Positions 17,498-27,100 of a stretch of 64,000 nt of DNA are shown piece after piece (the stretch's first letter is position 1; every line of letters begins with the position of its first letter). The DNA is taken from NCBI GenBank assembly GCA_045110315.1, contig JBGCFY010000033.1, forward strand, positions 1 through 64,000, read 5' to 3'. Under the pieces are notes generated by a model. It worked only from the letters and a program-made list of their open reading frames with translations. It was not told the origin of the DNA and ran no database searches. A program made the position numbers and the translations under genes. Source of the stretch: CALFBG01 sp045110315. GTDB lineage: Bacteria > Bacteroidota > Bacteroidia > Chitinophagales > Saprospiraceae.

Positions 17498-18262
17498 TTA
17501 TAAAAAACGTATTTCTTTCAAGTCAAAAATCTCGACTCCAACGGAAGTCTCTATCTTCAACCTACCAATCTCATCAATCCCAAGGATTTTCCCTTTCAAT
17601 AAATCTCCATCTGCGCGCTGATAATCTGCCACGACGCCAAACTGATAAAGATAATTGTAATAATCCTTGGCAATGCCAGCATAATCCTGACGTTGTAATT
17701 GTAAATAACGTTGCTCTACGGTCTGGCAAAGCAACATAAGTAAAGCATCTAAATCATAATTTTGTTGCGTTTCTAAATATAAAGAAGTCGGATTAGGCGC
17801 ATCACTCTTAAAAACAGCTTGATTGATATTAATTCCAATACCGACGACGGTGGAAGCAATACTAGTACCTTGTAAAGTATTTTGTAGCAATATTCCTGCT
17901 ATTTTGCGCCGTTTAACGTAAATATCATTTGGCCATTTTACCGTCAAATCTTTACTAATATATTTTGCTAAAAAATCATGCACAGCCAAGGCAATTACTT
18001 GACTTAACAAGAACTGACGGTTCGCAGCTAAGAAATGAGGATAGAGGATAATACTGACGGAAATGTTCTTCTCGGGCTCACTTTCCCAAAACCTGCCAAT
18101 CTGTCCCCTACCTTGACGCTGATTGTAGGTCGATATGACAGTTCCGGCACTTGGTTTATTTTTTGATAGTAAATCTATAGCATACTGATTGGTAGATGCT
18201 AGTTCATCAAAATGGTGGAAAACTTTTCCTATGAAAATGGTGTTACTAATATTGTTTATCAA
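17498..18262 (-). CDS. birA: Biotin--[acetyl-CoA carboxylase] ligase
   Basis: A 254-aa monofunctional biotin protein ligase. It has the biotinyl-AMP loop GRGQIGRFW (near residue 51), the catalytic KWPNDIYV with the ligase lysine, and a C-terminal beta domain. The N-terminal DNA-binding domain of the bifunctional E. coli type is missing, so it does not regulate its own operon in that way. Divergent from rsfS with an 85-bp spacer, a gene order common in Bacteroidota. Confidence 0.92.
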   Translation of the reverse strand: MINNISNTIFIGKVFHHFDELASTNQYAIDLLSKNKPSAGTVISTYNQRQGRGQIGRFWESEPEKNISVSIILYPHFLAANRQFLLSQVIALAVHDFLAKYISKDLTVKWPNDIYVKRRKIAGILLQNTLQGTSIASTVVGIGININQAVFKSDAPNPTSLYLETQQNYDLDALLMLLCQTVEQRYLQLQRQDYAGIAKDYYNYLYQFGVVADYQRADGDLLKGKILGIDEIGRLKIETSVGVEIFDLKEIRFL

Positions 18263-18347
18263 CAGATTTTATTAACTTTATACGTTTATAGGTCCCGAGT
18301 ACTTTCCGGGAATTATTCCCAAAATGTAAAAATAACAAATTCTAAAT

Positions 18348-18734
18348 TTGAATTCACAAAAAGAAGCAAAACTCAAAGAACTTTCGGGAGAAGAATTGAA
18401 TGAATTGATTATCGATAGCATTCAAGACATTAAAGGCAAGAATATATTAAAATTAGATTTAAGAAATCTAGATGATGCTTCCACCGATTACTTCATCATT
18501 TGCGAAGGAGACTCTCACGTACAAGTTAAAGCCATCTCTGATAATATCTATAAAAGATTAAAACAAGAAGGCGCTACAGTCGCTTCACACATGGAAGGAC
18601 AACAGCAAGCTCAATGGGTTTTGCTGGATTACTTTACTACCGTCGTTCACGTATTTTATAGAGAAACTCGAGAATTCTACGAACTAGAAGATCTATGGGG
18701 TGACGCAGTGGTCACAGAATACCAAGATTTATGA
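18348..18734 (+). CDS. rsfS: Ribosomal silencing factor RsfS
   Basis: A 128-aa RsfS (DUF143/Iojap family), which binds ribosomal protein uL14 and blocks subunit joining under starvation. Conserved segments are LDLRNLDDASTDYFIICEG, HMEGQQQAQWVLLDY and VVHVF. The only fitting start is TTG at 18348; there is no in-frame ATG ahead of the conserved domain. It precedes ftsH on the same strand with 125 nt between, and is divergent from birA. Confidence 0.9.
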   Translation: MNSQKEAKLKELSGEELNELIIDSIQDIKGKNILKLDLRNLDDASTDYFIICEGDSHVQVKAISDNIYKRLKQEGATVASHMEGQQQAQWVLLDYFTTVVHVFYRETREFYELEDLWGDAVVTEYQDL

Positions 18735-18859
18735 CCGTTTGTAGCAAAAACTTGGTCTATACGTCGAAAAAAATAAACGTTTGAAGGAAATAAACGTTTA
18801 ATTGGTGATATTATAACTTTCACGGTTCTACAAAGGAGCTACATAAGGAGATTGATTTA

Positions 18860-20830
18860 ATGGAAAACGGAAATAATAAAGATAAAAAACCGAGTGATAG
18901 CCGCTTTAATTCTTACTGGATTTACGGATTATTAGCCTTATCACTCCTAGCCTTAAATTTTTACAGCCTAACTTCCTCTAGCAAAGAAGAAATCGGTTGG
19001 AGAGAATTTAAAGAAATGGCCATCAAAGGTGATGTCGAGAAATTCGAGATTATCAACAAAAAAGATGGACACGTCTACGTAAAGCCTGATCGCTTAGACA
19101 ATTATCCCAAAGCAAATAAAAGTAAGTTTAGTGGTAATAACCCTCACTTTCAATTCAACATTGGAAGTATTGATAGTGTAGACGATAAATTAAGAGATGT
19201 CAATGAGGAACTGAGTAAACAGTCAGAACCAATCATTGAACCTATTTACTCGGATAAGCCCAACTGGATTGGTCCTTTACTCAATTGGGTACTTCCCATC
19301 ATCATCATCGTCGGTATTTGGATTTTCATTATGCGACGAGTAAGTGGCGGTGCTGGCGGTCCAGGAGCACAGATTTTCAATATTGGTAAATCTAAAGCTA
19401 CACTATTCGATAAGAATACGAAAGTAACGGTTACCTTTCAAGATGTAGCAGGTTTAGACGAAGCGAAAGAGGAAGTTATGGAAGTCGTCGACTTTCTAAA
19501 AAACCCTAGGAAATATACCGCACTTGGTGGTAAAATACCTAAAGGTGTCCTTTTAGTAGGCCCTCCAGGTACGGGTAAAACATTACTAGCCAAAGCAGTT
19601 GCGGGAGAAGCAGGTGTTCCTTTTTTCTCCATCTCTGGATCAGATTTCGTAGAAATGTTTGTTGGAGTCGGTGCGTCTAGAGTACGAGATTTATTCAAGC
19701 AAGCAAGAGAAAAAGCCCCTTGTATCGTCTTTATTGATGAAATTGATGCGATTGGTCGAGCGAGAGGTAAAGGTGCCATGCAAGGAGGAAATGACGAACG
19801 AGAAAATACGCTAAACCAACTATTGGTAGAAATGGATGGATTTAGTACGGATAAAGGAGTTATCCTAATGGCGGCAACCAACCGACCAGATGTACTGGAT
19901 AGTGCCTTATTGCGACCTGGTCGTTTTGATCGCCAGATTGGCATCGATCGTCCTGACTTAAAAGGTAGATCTGCTATTTTTAGCGTTCACTTGAAAAGTG
20001 TAAAAACCGGTCCTCAAATTGATGCGGATACTTTGGCAGAAATGACGCCAGGTTTTGCGGGGGCAGACATCGCTAATATTTGTAACGAAGCTGCCTTAAT
20101 TGCTGCTCGACGGAATAAGAAAGAAATCGACATGGACGATTTCAACTACGCCTTAGACCGAGTCATTGGTGGATTAGAAAAGAAAAATAAATTTATCTCT
20201 CCTAGTGAGAAAAAAATTATTGCTTACCACGAAGCAGGTCACGCCATCTGTGGTTGGTTTTTGAAACATGCTTCGCCTCTAGTAAAAGTAACGATTGTAC
20301 CAAGGGGAATTGGAACGCTAGGATATGCGCAGTATTTACCGAAAGAAGAATACATTACTCGGACAGAGCAATTGTTAGACCGGATGTGTATGACCTTTGG
20401 TGGAAGAGCCGCAGAATGGGTCACCTTTAATAAGAAAATTTCTACTGGAGCACAAAGTGATTTGGATCAGATTACGAAGATGGCGTACAGTATGATCTCC
20501 GTATTTGGAATGAATGAAAAAGTAGGAAACGTATCCTTTTATGGGATGCAAGAGCAATTCCAACGTCCTTACTCCGAAGAAACGGCAAGTTTAATTGACG
20601 AAGAAGTTCGTAAATTGATCGAATCTCAATACGAAAGGGCTAAAGCCTTGCTGATCGACAAACGCAAAGAATTAGAAATCTTGGCGAATCAATTACTTGA
20701 GAAAGAAGTATTGCTCAAATCAGATGTTGAACGACTAATCGGTAAACGACCTTCTGATGTGGAAGAAGCTGCCGCTGCAAATGGTTCTATCAATACGGAA
20801 GAAAAAGAGATTGAAGAAATAGAAGAATAA
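18860..20830 (+). CDS. ftsH: ATP-dependent zinc metalloprotease FtsH
   Basis: A 656-aa membrane-anchored AAA+ protease that degrades misfolded membrane and regulatory proteins. Transmembrane helices at about 20-40 and 135-158 enclose a periplasmic domain. The Walker A motif GPPGTGKT is near residue 234, Walker B IVFIDEID near 291, and the zinc motif is H457-E-A-G-H461. The C-terminus is Glu-rich. A perfect terminator follows. Upstream, the direct repeat AAATAAACGTTT (18770 and 18788) and an AGGAG-like stretch (18844-18850) precede the ATG. Confidence 0.96.
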   Translation: MENGNNKDKKPSDSRFNSYWIYGLLALSLLALNFYSLTSSSKEEIGWREFKEMAIKGDVEKFEIINKKDGHVYVKPDRLDNYPKANKSKFSGNNPHFQFNIGSIDSVDDKLRDVNEELSKQSEPIIEPIYSDKPNWIGPLLNWVLPIIIIVGIWIFIMRRVSGGAGGPGAQIFNIGKSKATLFDKNTKVTVTFQDVAGLDEAKEEVMEVVDFLKNPRKYTALGGKIPKGVLLVGPPGTGKTLLAKAVAGEAGVPFFSISGSDFVEMFVGVGASRVRDLFKQAREKAPCIVFIDEIDAIGRARGKGAMQGGNDERENTLNQLLVEMDGFSTDKGVILMAATNRPDVLDSALLRPGRFDRQIGIDRPDLKGRSAIFSVHLKSVKTGPQIDADTLAEMTPGFAGADIANICNEAALIAARRNKKEIDMDDFNYALDRVIGGLEKKNKFISPSEKKIIAYHEAGHAICGWFLKHASPLVKVTIVPRGIGTLGYAQYLPKEEYITRTEQLLDRMCMTFGGRAAEWVTFNKKISTGAQSDLDQITKMAYSMISVFGMNEKVGNVSFYGMQEQFQRPYSEETASLIDEEVRKLIESQYERAKALLIDKRKELEILANQLLEKEVLLKSDVERLIGKRPSDVEEAAAANGSINTEEKEIEEIEE

Positions 20831-20860
20831 GATTATCCTTTAGGTAGTTTTTAAATCATA

Positions 20861-20896
20861 AAAGAGATTGTGCTTTCGCACAATCTCTTTTTGTTT
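20861..20896 (+). terminator. Rho-independent terminator of ftsH
   Basis: A perfect 12-bp stem AAAGAGATTGTG / CACAATCTCTTT with a CTTTCG loop, then TTGTTT, 30 nt after the ftsH stop. Confidence 0.93.
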
Positions 20897-21207
20897 AGGA
20901 GAAAGGTTATGGTTAATAATCGTTTACAAAACCGGATAATAGTATTTAGTTTCCCCCTGAATAGACTAAAAAAGCTTATTCAAAGGAAATAATTCTCCTA
21001 CTGGCTTTTATGAAAATAGTTCTGAAAGTTCTAAAAGCAGTTGTTTTAAAATGAGGTTAGAAACTAAAAATAAAGGCTTATGAATCAGGACGAAGTGCCT
21101 TTAGCGTTTCGCGGCAACAGTTGTGGTGATGAGAAAAAAATGAAGTACTGGGTTGCAATGCTTTACCTGTAGGTGTTAAGGTTTATTTTAAAACAACTTC
21201 AAACAGA
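20897..21207. other. Intergenic stretch between convergent terminators
   Basis: 311 bp between the ftsH terminator and the minus-strand regulator terminator, with no credible gene. It contains two copies of the dispersed element in opposite orientation: AGTTGTTTTAAAAT (21039-21052) and TTTTAAAACAACTTCAA (21186-21202). Confidence 0.5.
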
Positions 21208-21241
21208 AAAGCTGCTCTTACACATTGGTAAGAGCAGCTTT
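21208..21241 (-). terminator. Rho-independent terminator of the RprY-like gene
   Basis: A perfect 14-bp stem (AAAGCTGCTCTTAC / GTAAGAGCAGCTTT) with a 6-nt loop; on the minus strand it continues TTCTGTTT. It lies 60 nt past the stop of the response-regulator gene. Confidence 0.85.
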
Positions 21242-21301
21242 AAATTATTTTACAACTTCTTAAAGTTATTTACAGTAATCCTCCATCCGATCAGTGATGT
21301 A

Positions 21302-22033
21302 CTAATTTTTGGAAGCTTCTTCTCCACTTCTCACCAACAATTGAAATCCATTTCCATGAATATTAACGATTTCAATATTCTCATCTTTTTTCAAATACTT
21401 TCTCAGCTTCGTTACGAATACATCCATACTTCGTGCGGTAAAATAGTTGTCTTCGCCCCAAATTTTAGTTAAAGCTTCCGACCTTGGCAGAATATCATTC
21501 ATGTACATGCAAAACATTTTCAACAACTGCGCTTCTTTCGGAGACAACTTTTCTTTGTCATCATTTTCTTCTTTCCCGAAAGTTAAAATACGCAAAGGAA
21601 AATTAAAATGATACTTCCCAATATTATATTCTTTTACCTCTTCTCGAGGATCTTCTTTTTGTTGACTTCGCTTCAAAATTGCCTGAATTCGGTATAAAAG
21701 CTCTTCTGAGTTAAAGGGTTTTGAAATATAATCATCTGCCCCAATTTTAAATCCTTGTAGTATGTCGTCTTTCATCGTCTTGGCGGTCAAGAAAATAATG
21801 GGCATTTCTTTGTCCTTCTCCCGAATCTCTGTGGCTAAAGTAAAACCGTCTTTCTTGGGCATCATGACGTCGAAAATACACAGATCGAATGTACCTCGAT
21901 TATAGCTTTCCAATCCTGCTTCTCCATCCGTAGCTAAAGTGACACTATAATCATGCATCTCCAAGTATGATCGTAAAACATCACCGAAATTCTGGTCATC
22001 TTCTACTAATAAAATTCTATTATTTGCTGTCAT
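21302..22033 (-). CDS. rprY: OmpR-family response regulator, RprY-like
   Basis: A 243-aa regulator. The receiver domain (4-120) has phospho-acceptor Asp55 in CIFDVMMPKKDGF, Thr/Lys switch residues (FLTAK, SKPF), then a winged-helix DNA-binding domain (about 135-235; LSPKEAQLLKMF, ARSMDVFVTKLRKYL, NIHGNGFQL). These wordings match the Bacteroidota RprY subgroup. The sensor kinase gene lies 210 nt upstream on the same strand, so the two form a likely system. RprXY-type systems are linked to envelope stress; the stimulus is not evident. Confidence 0.85.
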   Translation of the reverse strand: MTANNRILLVEDDQNFGDVLRSYLEMHDYSVTLATDGEAGLESYNRGTFDLCIFDVMMPKKDGFTLATEIREKDKEMPIIFLTAKTMKDDILQGFKIGADDYISKPFNSEELLYRIQAILKRSQQKEDPREEVKEYNIGKYHFNFPLRILTFGKEENDDKEKLSPKEAQLLKMFCMYMNDILPRSEALTKIWGEDNYFTARSMDVFVTKLRKYLKKDENIEIVNIHGNGFQLLVRSGEEASKN

Positions 22034-22243
22034 TACAATATTTTTTACGATTTGATTCTCTTAGCGGTTAATTCTGTTCAAATATAGTACACAACCATTT
22101 GTTCCACTCAAGTTAATAAATTATTAGGCATAGAACAATAGCTGCCAATACTGTTTTTCGATCAAGGGAGGATAATTTACAATGAATGATTAAAATAACT
22201 ACGAATGCACTATTGAGTACTAAGTACTAAAACCATTTCTTAG

Positions 22244-23767
22244 TTAAGTTTGCTCGAAAGGCAAAAAGACAATAAAACTACTCCCTTTTCCTAATTCACT
22301 TTTGACACTAACTTCTCCTTTGTGTGCCGTTACCAATCCTTTGACGTAACTTAATCCAAGACCGAACCCTTTAACGTCGTGCCGGTTACCAGTATGTACT
22401 CGATAAAACTTATCAAAGATGTGTTTGAGCGCTTCTTTACTCATCCCGATACCATTATCTTTAATAATAACTTCTACACCTTTAGATACATTGCGTGTAG
22501 TGACAGATATTTCGGGTTGTTCTGGAGAATATTTATTCGCGTTATCCAATAAGTTGTTGATAATATTAGAAAGGTGGGTCAAATCTCCTTTGACCACAGA
22601 TTTACTCGCCTTGAGATTTTTGGTAACAATGCCACCTTTTTGGGTTACTTGCAGATTAGCATATTCTACCGCGCGACTGATTACTTGATGTAGGTCAACG
22701 TCCGCAATTTTGAGTTCAAAGTCTTGCCGATCAATCTGCGCCATCCGCAATACTTTTTCTACTTGACTCAACATTCGAGTATTCTCCTGTTTGATAATAT
22801 CCGCAAAGCGATTTACTTTGTCTACACTCCCCGAAATCATGGGACTCGTAATCGAATCCGCTGCCAAAGAAATCGTCGCAATCGGCGTCTTAAATTCGTG
22901 CGTCATATTATTGATAAAATCCGTCTTCATCTCAGATACTTTCTTCTGCCGGAAAATGACCTGCACGGTATACGCAAAACAAAAGAGAATAATTCCTGAA
23001 AAGACAATGGATCCTAATAGCGTTTTCCAAACCGAAGCAAGAATGATACTTGCCTTGTTGGGAAAATAAACCATCAATAAACCAGGAACTTGAGGATCTT
23101 GAGGAAAAAGACTCACCCGATAGCTAGAGTTGAATAGATTTTTATATCCACTTTCCGCCACCTGCGTCAAATTGTCCTCTACTACAAAATGACCATTTAC
23201 AATCACGAAGTTTTTCTTGCGATTAGAATAAACGCCATAGTGGGGCTTCAGTCGAATACCTGCGTTGGACAATTCCTGTCCTAATAAAAAATCTAACTTC
23301 TGAGGATGAATACGTTCTTCGATGAGCGCAGAGTTCATGAGTCGATTGACTTTCATCAGTTCGATCGCTTCGAGTGCCCTGACGCGCCGATTGTACTGAC
23401 ATTCTTCGCACGAGCAAGTATCCGCATCCGTTCCAACGATTGGAGGTTCTACACCAATATCTGTAGTCACTAAGGTTGTCTCCGTCGAAACTCTCGTTCC
23501 CATTACCGATTCACTCTCGATTACTTTTTGTCGCGTTTCCTTCAAGGTGAAGCCCTCTGCCTCCGTTTCTAAAACAGCCACGGCAGCAGAATATTCTATT
23601 TGTTGAAATTTATTCGCTACTCTATTGATCGCTCGAAATACATTATCTTTAAATTGATCTTCTTTTAATTTCAAGGACCAGTTAATCCAATAAGCCTGCA
23701 ATAAGACCACTCCAATCAGCGCCACACTCATCAACCCAATAATTGCCCAAATTGCTTTTTTATTCAT
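22244..23767 (-). CDS. rprX: Sensor histidine kinase, RprX-like, with a Cys-rich periplasmic domain
   Basis: A 507-aa membrane kinase. Transmembrane helices at about 6-28 and 248-272 enclose a ~220-residue periplasmic sensor. HisKA has the phospho-His in NNMTHEFKTPIATIS (about 288-295); the ATPase domain has the N box LLDNANKYSP, G1 IKDNGIGMS and G2 GFGLGLSY. The sensor region contains a compact cysteine cluster, DTCSCEECQ, near residues 117-125, which could bind metal or sense redox state. It pairs with the regulator gene downstream. Confidence 0.87.
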   Translation of the reverse strand: MNKKAIWAIIGLMSVALIGVVLLQAYWINWSLKLKEDQFKDNVFRAINRVANKFQQIEYSAAVAVLETEAEGFTLKETRQKVIESESVMGTRVSTETTLVTTDIGVEPPIVGTDADTCSCEECQYNRRVRALEAIELMKVNRLMNSALIEERIHPQKLDFLLGQELSNAGIRLKPHYGVYSNRKKNFVIVNGHFVVEDNLTQVAESGYKNLFNSSYRVSLFPQDPQVPGLLMVYFPNKASIILASVWKTLLGSIVFSGIILFCFAYTVQVIFRQKKVSEMKTDFINNMTHEFKTPIATISLAADSITSPMISGSVDKVNRFADIIKQENTRMLSQVEKVLRMAQIDRQDFELKIADVDLHQVISRAVEYANLQVTQKGGIVTKNLKASKSVVKGDLTHLSNIINNLLDNANKYSPEQPEISVTTRNVSKGVEVIIKDNGIGMSKEALKHIFDKFYRVHTGNRHDVKGFGLGLSYVKGLVTAHKGEVSVKSELGKGSSFIVFLPFEQT

Positions 23768-23992
23768 TTGTAAAAATTAGAATCCTAAACTTGATTTTCT
23801 GTGTCCAACCAAACGGTCAAATGATGATCCGGTACTTACAAATTTATGTATAACCGAAACGCTTTTCTTGACTTTAACAGACCTTTAACTTTTGTCTAAA
23901 AATTCTATTAAAAAACAAAGAAATTATTGTCATTTTTCCGATTCACCAAAGATAATACTTTGAAAACCTGTAGATAGTTTTTAGCATTTTGT

Positions 23993-24016
23993 AAAAAGGC
24001 TCTCAAGTAGCCTTTA
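23993..24016 (-). terminator. Second hairpin downstream of sprA
   Basis: The arms AAAGGCT / AGCCTTT enclose a 7-nt loop, followed on the minus strand by TTAC and on the plus strand by AAAAAATTT. It probably backs up the first sprA terminator. Confidence 0.5.
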
Positions 24017-24070
24017 AAAAATTTAATAAAACCCCTTCTCATCAAGGTATTCTGAAAGCTTTTCAACATT

Positions 24071-24107
24071 AAAAAGAGCGTATCAGATCAATGTCGATAC
24101 GCCCTTT
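24071..24107 (-). terminator. Rho-independent terminator of sprA
   Basis: On the minus strand, GGGCGTATC pairs with GATACGCTC around a loop of about 11 nt and is followed by TTTTTAAT, 60 nt past the sprA stop. Confidence 0.8.
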
Positions 24108-24167
24108 CTCTATATTTAAGAGTTTTTTATCAGGTCTTTATTTTTGATCCCTAAACTAATTTTCGTT

Positions 24168-27100
24168 TTAATTCAAAGAGAATCTAATCGTCAATCCACC
24201 TTGTGTATTCGTGATCGGAAATTGAGCCGAAGTCTTAGGGTTTGTTTTACTGTAGTCAAAAAACAATCGAATGTTCAATCGTTTATTAACATCATAATCT
24301 ACCGAGGGTGAAATTCTAATCGTCTGTAATCCACGCGTTGGGAATGCTTCTACGTCTTCCGTATCTAGCTCATGTAAAACAGTAATATCATCTCGGTAAG
24401 AAAAGTCCAATTTAAAGTTTAGGTCACTTCCTTTTTGTGCGCCCCCTTTATTTCCACCAGCCTTATTTGATCCTTTACCTGCCCCTTTTTTCTTCTTCTT
24501 TTTACGTTTTTTCTTACGCTTCCCTTTTAAGAATCCGATTTCAACATTTTTCATTCGATAACCGAATCCGAAAATATATTCCGTTGTTTTAGTCTCATTC
24601 AAGTTATAATCCGTTGCACTAAAGGCAAGGTTACGAGCTTTCTTGAAATCTAAGCGGAAGCTCATGTCATTTTTGAGGCGGACGTCAACTCCAATCAGCG
24701 GCGAAAATTGCTCATCAATCACTACTGCAGGAATATCGTAGCGCGAATAATAGTTTCTAGTATTATCAGTCAGCGCGACCGGATTGCCATTAGCATCTTC
24801 CTCGAAACCTAAATCGGAAGCGTATTGATTCACCGTTAGTCTTGATCGATATCCGTGGGTAAGATTTACACTTTGAACCCGATCTTTAAACCAAGGTAGT
24901 TTGGATAACCCGCCGTAGGTCAATCGCCAATTAAATTTCGGTAATAACTTAAATACGTTAAGACCAAAAGAATTAGGACTTTCTCCAGTGTACGTCGCTA
25001 AGAAAGCGGGAATCGTTACTTCTTGGTGTGTTCTACCATACCCTTCAGTATAAGCAGGACCATCAATTTCGTGTGGTTTAGTGTTACCGGCTTGCGCACC
25101 TAATCGTTGAGATATGATTTGTGTATTTTCAGCAAATTTATCAAACAACTGAAAAATATCTCTTTCGAAAAGCGTATTCATCGCGAAGTACGAAATTGAG
25201 AAAGATCCTACATCTCTAAAAGTGTTAGGCAGTCTTGCCAATACCGTATCTAGATTTTTTCGCTTGAGTGATTCGGTATGATTTTCTACAAATTTATAAT
25301 CTGCATCAAGATCTATTTTAAAATCTTTGAACGGTTCAATTTTGATTTTTCCATTGATGGAGCGCGTATAATTTTGAATCACTTCTTGATTAAGGAAAAT
25401 ATTATCCGTAATCCAAGAGTCTTGATAATTATTCGCTTTGTCAATCGCTCGATCAAACCAGGCATCATCCGGCTGAATCCCTGCAATAAAGCCAGCACCT
25501 GGTGCAATAAAACCATCGTTCATTCCCAAAATTTTCGTTTGGGGAGTAAACCCTGGAATCACTGTCATGAAATCTTCGGAATAGGTCAGACTGATTTTCC
25601 TAATCATCAGCAGCGGCCGAATCAGCATCCGTTCGGCAACACTCGGTTCTCTATCTTTTTTCTTCTTTTTCTTTTTGCCTTTTTTATCCTTAGGGTCCGG
25701 CGCATCTTTACCGTTCTTAGTATTGACTTTCCCCTTACCTCTTTTCTTCTTCTTTTTCTTTCTGCCTTTGCTAATCTTTTTCAAGTAACTCGACTTATTA
25801 TAAAGCGTCTCCATATTGATTTCGCCGTTGAGTTGTCGATTTTGCGTATTTGTAATTACGTTCCCTAAGGTATCGACGTTGATCGCAGCCGCTGCCCATT
25901 GGTAACTACCTCGGTATTTGGCTTTAACTTGCACCCAATCCATAAATGGAATTAGCTTGAATGGCAACGTATAGTCTACGTTGAAACTATGGTTGTAGTT
26001 TTTGGTTCGACCAAAGTTTCTAATATTATCCCAAACAAAATCTTTCTTCTCTTGATCTGAGTAGAAGGTTTGTGTTTCTGGGTTGACGCCAAATTCTTCT
26101 CTTTCGTCAATAACGGCTTGATTCGTTGCATTAAAAGTAAACTTCAACGCTTTCGTTAAATCCCACTTCAAACCATAATCTCGATTCCACAAGAAGTACT
26201 TATTGTAGAAGGTATTAAATTGAGGATCATCTCCCGCAAAACGATACGTCGTTTCTTGAAACTGTCGATCCATATCCGTACTAAAATTGAACGAATTAGG
26301 AATCGGATTAAAGTTGAATTCGGAAAATAGTTTTAGATACTTATCCTTTTTAATCAACTTTTTAAATGGCGTGATATACTTGGGCTTAATAGAATAATTA
26401 TAATCAATTGCACCAAAGTAAGAATCCTTTTTATCACTTTTTATAATTGGGTTTCGATTAAAATTCTGCGTATAAACGTAGGTAAAACTAAAGTTCTCAA
26501 TGTTCCAAGGCTTCGGTTTTAAATCCTGATTCGTCCTGACTTTCCGCACATTCGTAAAGTTGATTTCCTTCGTCCTCGTAAAGTCTTGTGCTTGTTGCCG
26601 GATAGAATCTTTTTTCGTTTGATCCGGTTCATTCGCTAATTTTTCTTTTAGCGGAATATCTAAATCGTAAGGATCGAATTCTGGAGAACGAATGGTGCTT
26701 GCATATTGCGCAGAGAACGGAATCTTAATTCCAGATTTCTCTGGGAAAAATTTCCCCAATTCAAAGTTTGCAGAAACCCCATATTCAATCACCTCTTCTC
26801 GACTTCGCTGCGCTAATTTTTGTTCTAATCCTCCCCAGCCAATACTACTATAATTTCCTAATACAGAGACCGAACCAAAATCGGCCATTTTCATATCCAA
26901 GCGCGCGAGTCCCGCTAGACCGCCTCTTTCATCAAGACCGTTTACCCGTAGCTCATTTACCCAAACCTCTCCACAAAGTTTAGAATTGTCACCACTTCGA
27001 TTCCGCACACCAATCATAATTCCTTTTACGTATCCTAAGTTTGGATTCCCCTTTACACTTAAGTACTTTCTATCTTTGGGGGAGCTATCGTCTCGATTAG

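Larger units (their letters stand above)
23768..24167. other. Intergenic region: sprA 3' side and sensor kinase promoter
   Basis: 400 bp without a gene. The sprA end carries two hairpins listed separately. The part next to 23767 must hold the promoter of the kinase gene; I see no clear -33/-7 pair. Confidence 0.5.

Noticed and set aside
18780..18821. Promoter for ftsH from TTTG (18780) and TAACTTTC (18814)
   Set aside because: The spacer of 30 nt is well beyond the usual range for Bacteroidota promoters.
19438..19944. 168-residue minus-strand open frame
   Set aside because: It lies wholly antisense to the most conserved part of ftsH; it is a shadow of constrained codons.
25278..25868. 196-residue plus-strand open frame
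   Set aside because: Antisense to sprA, including its poly-lysine segment, with low-complexity Phe/Leu translation.
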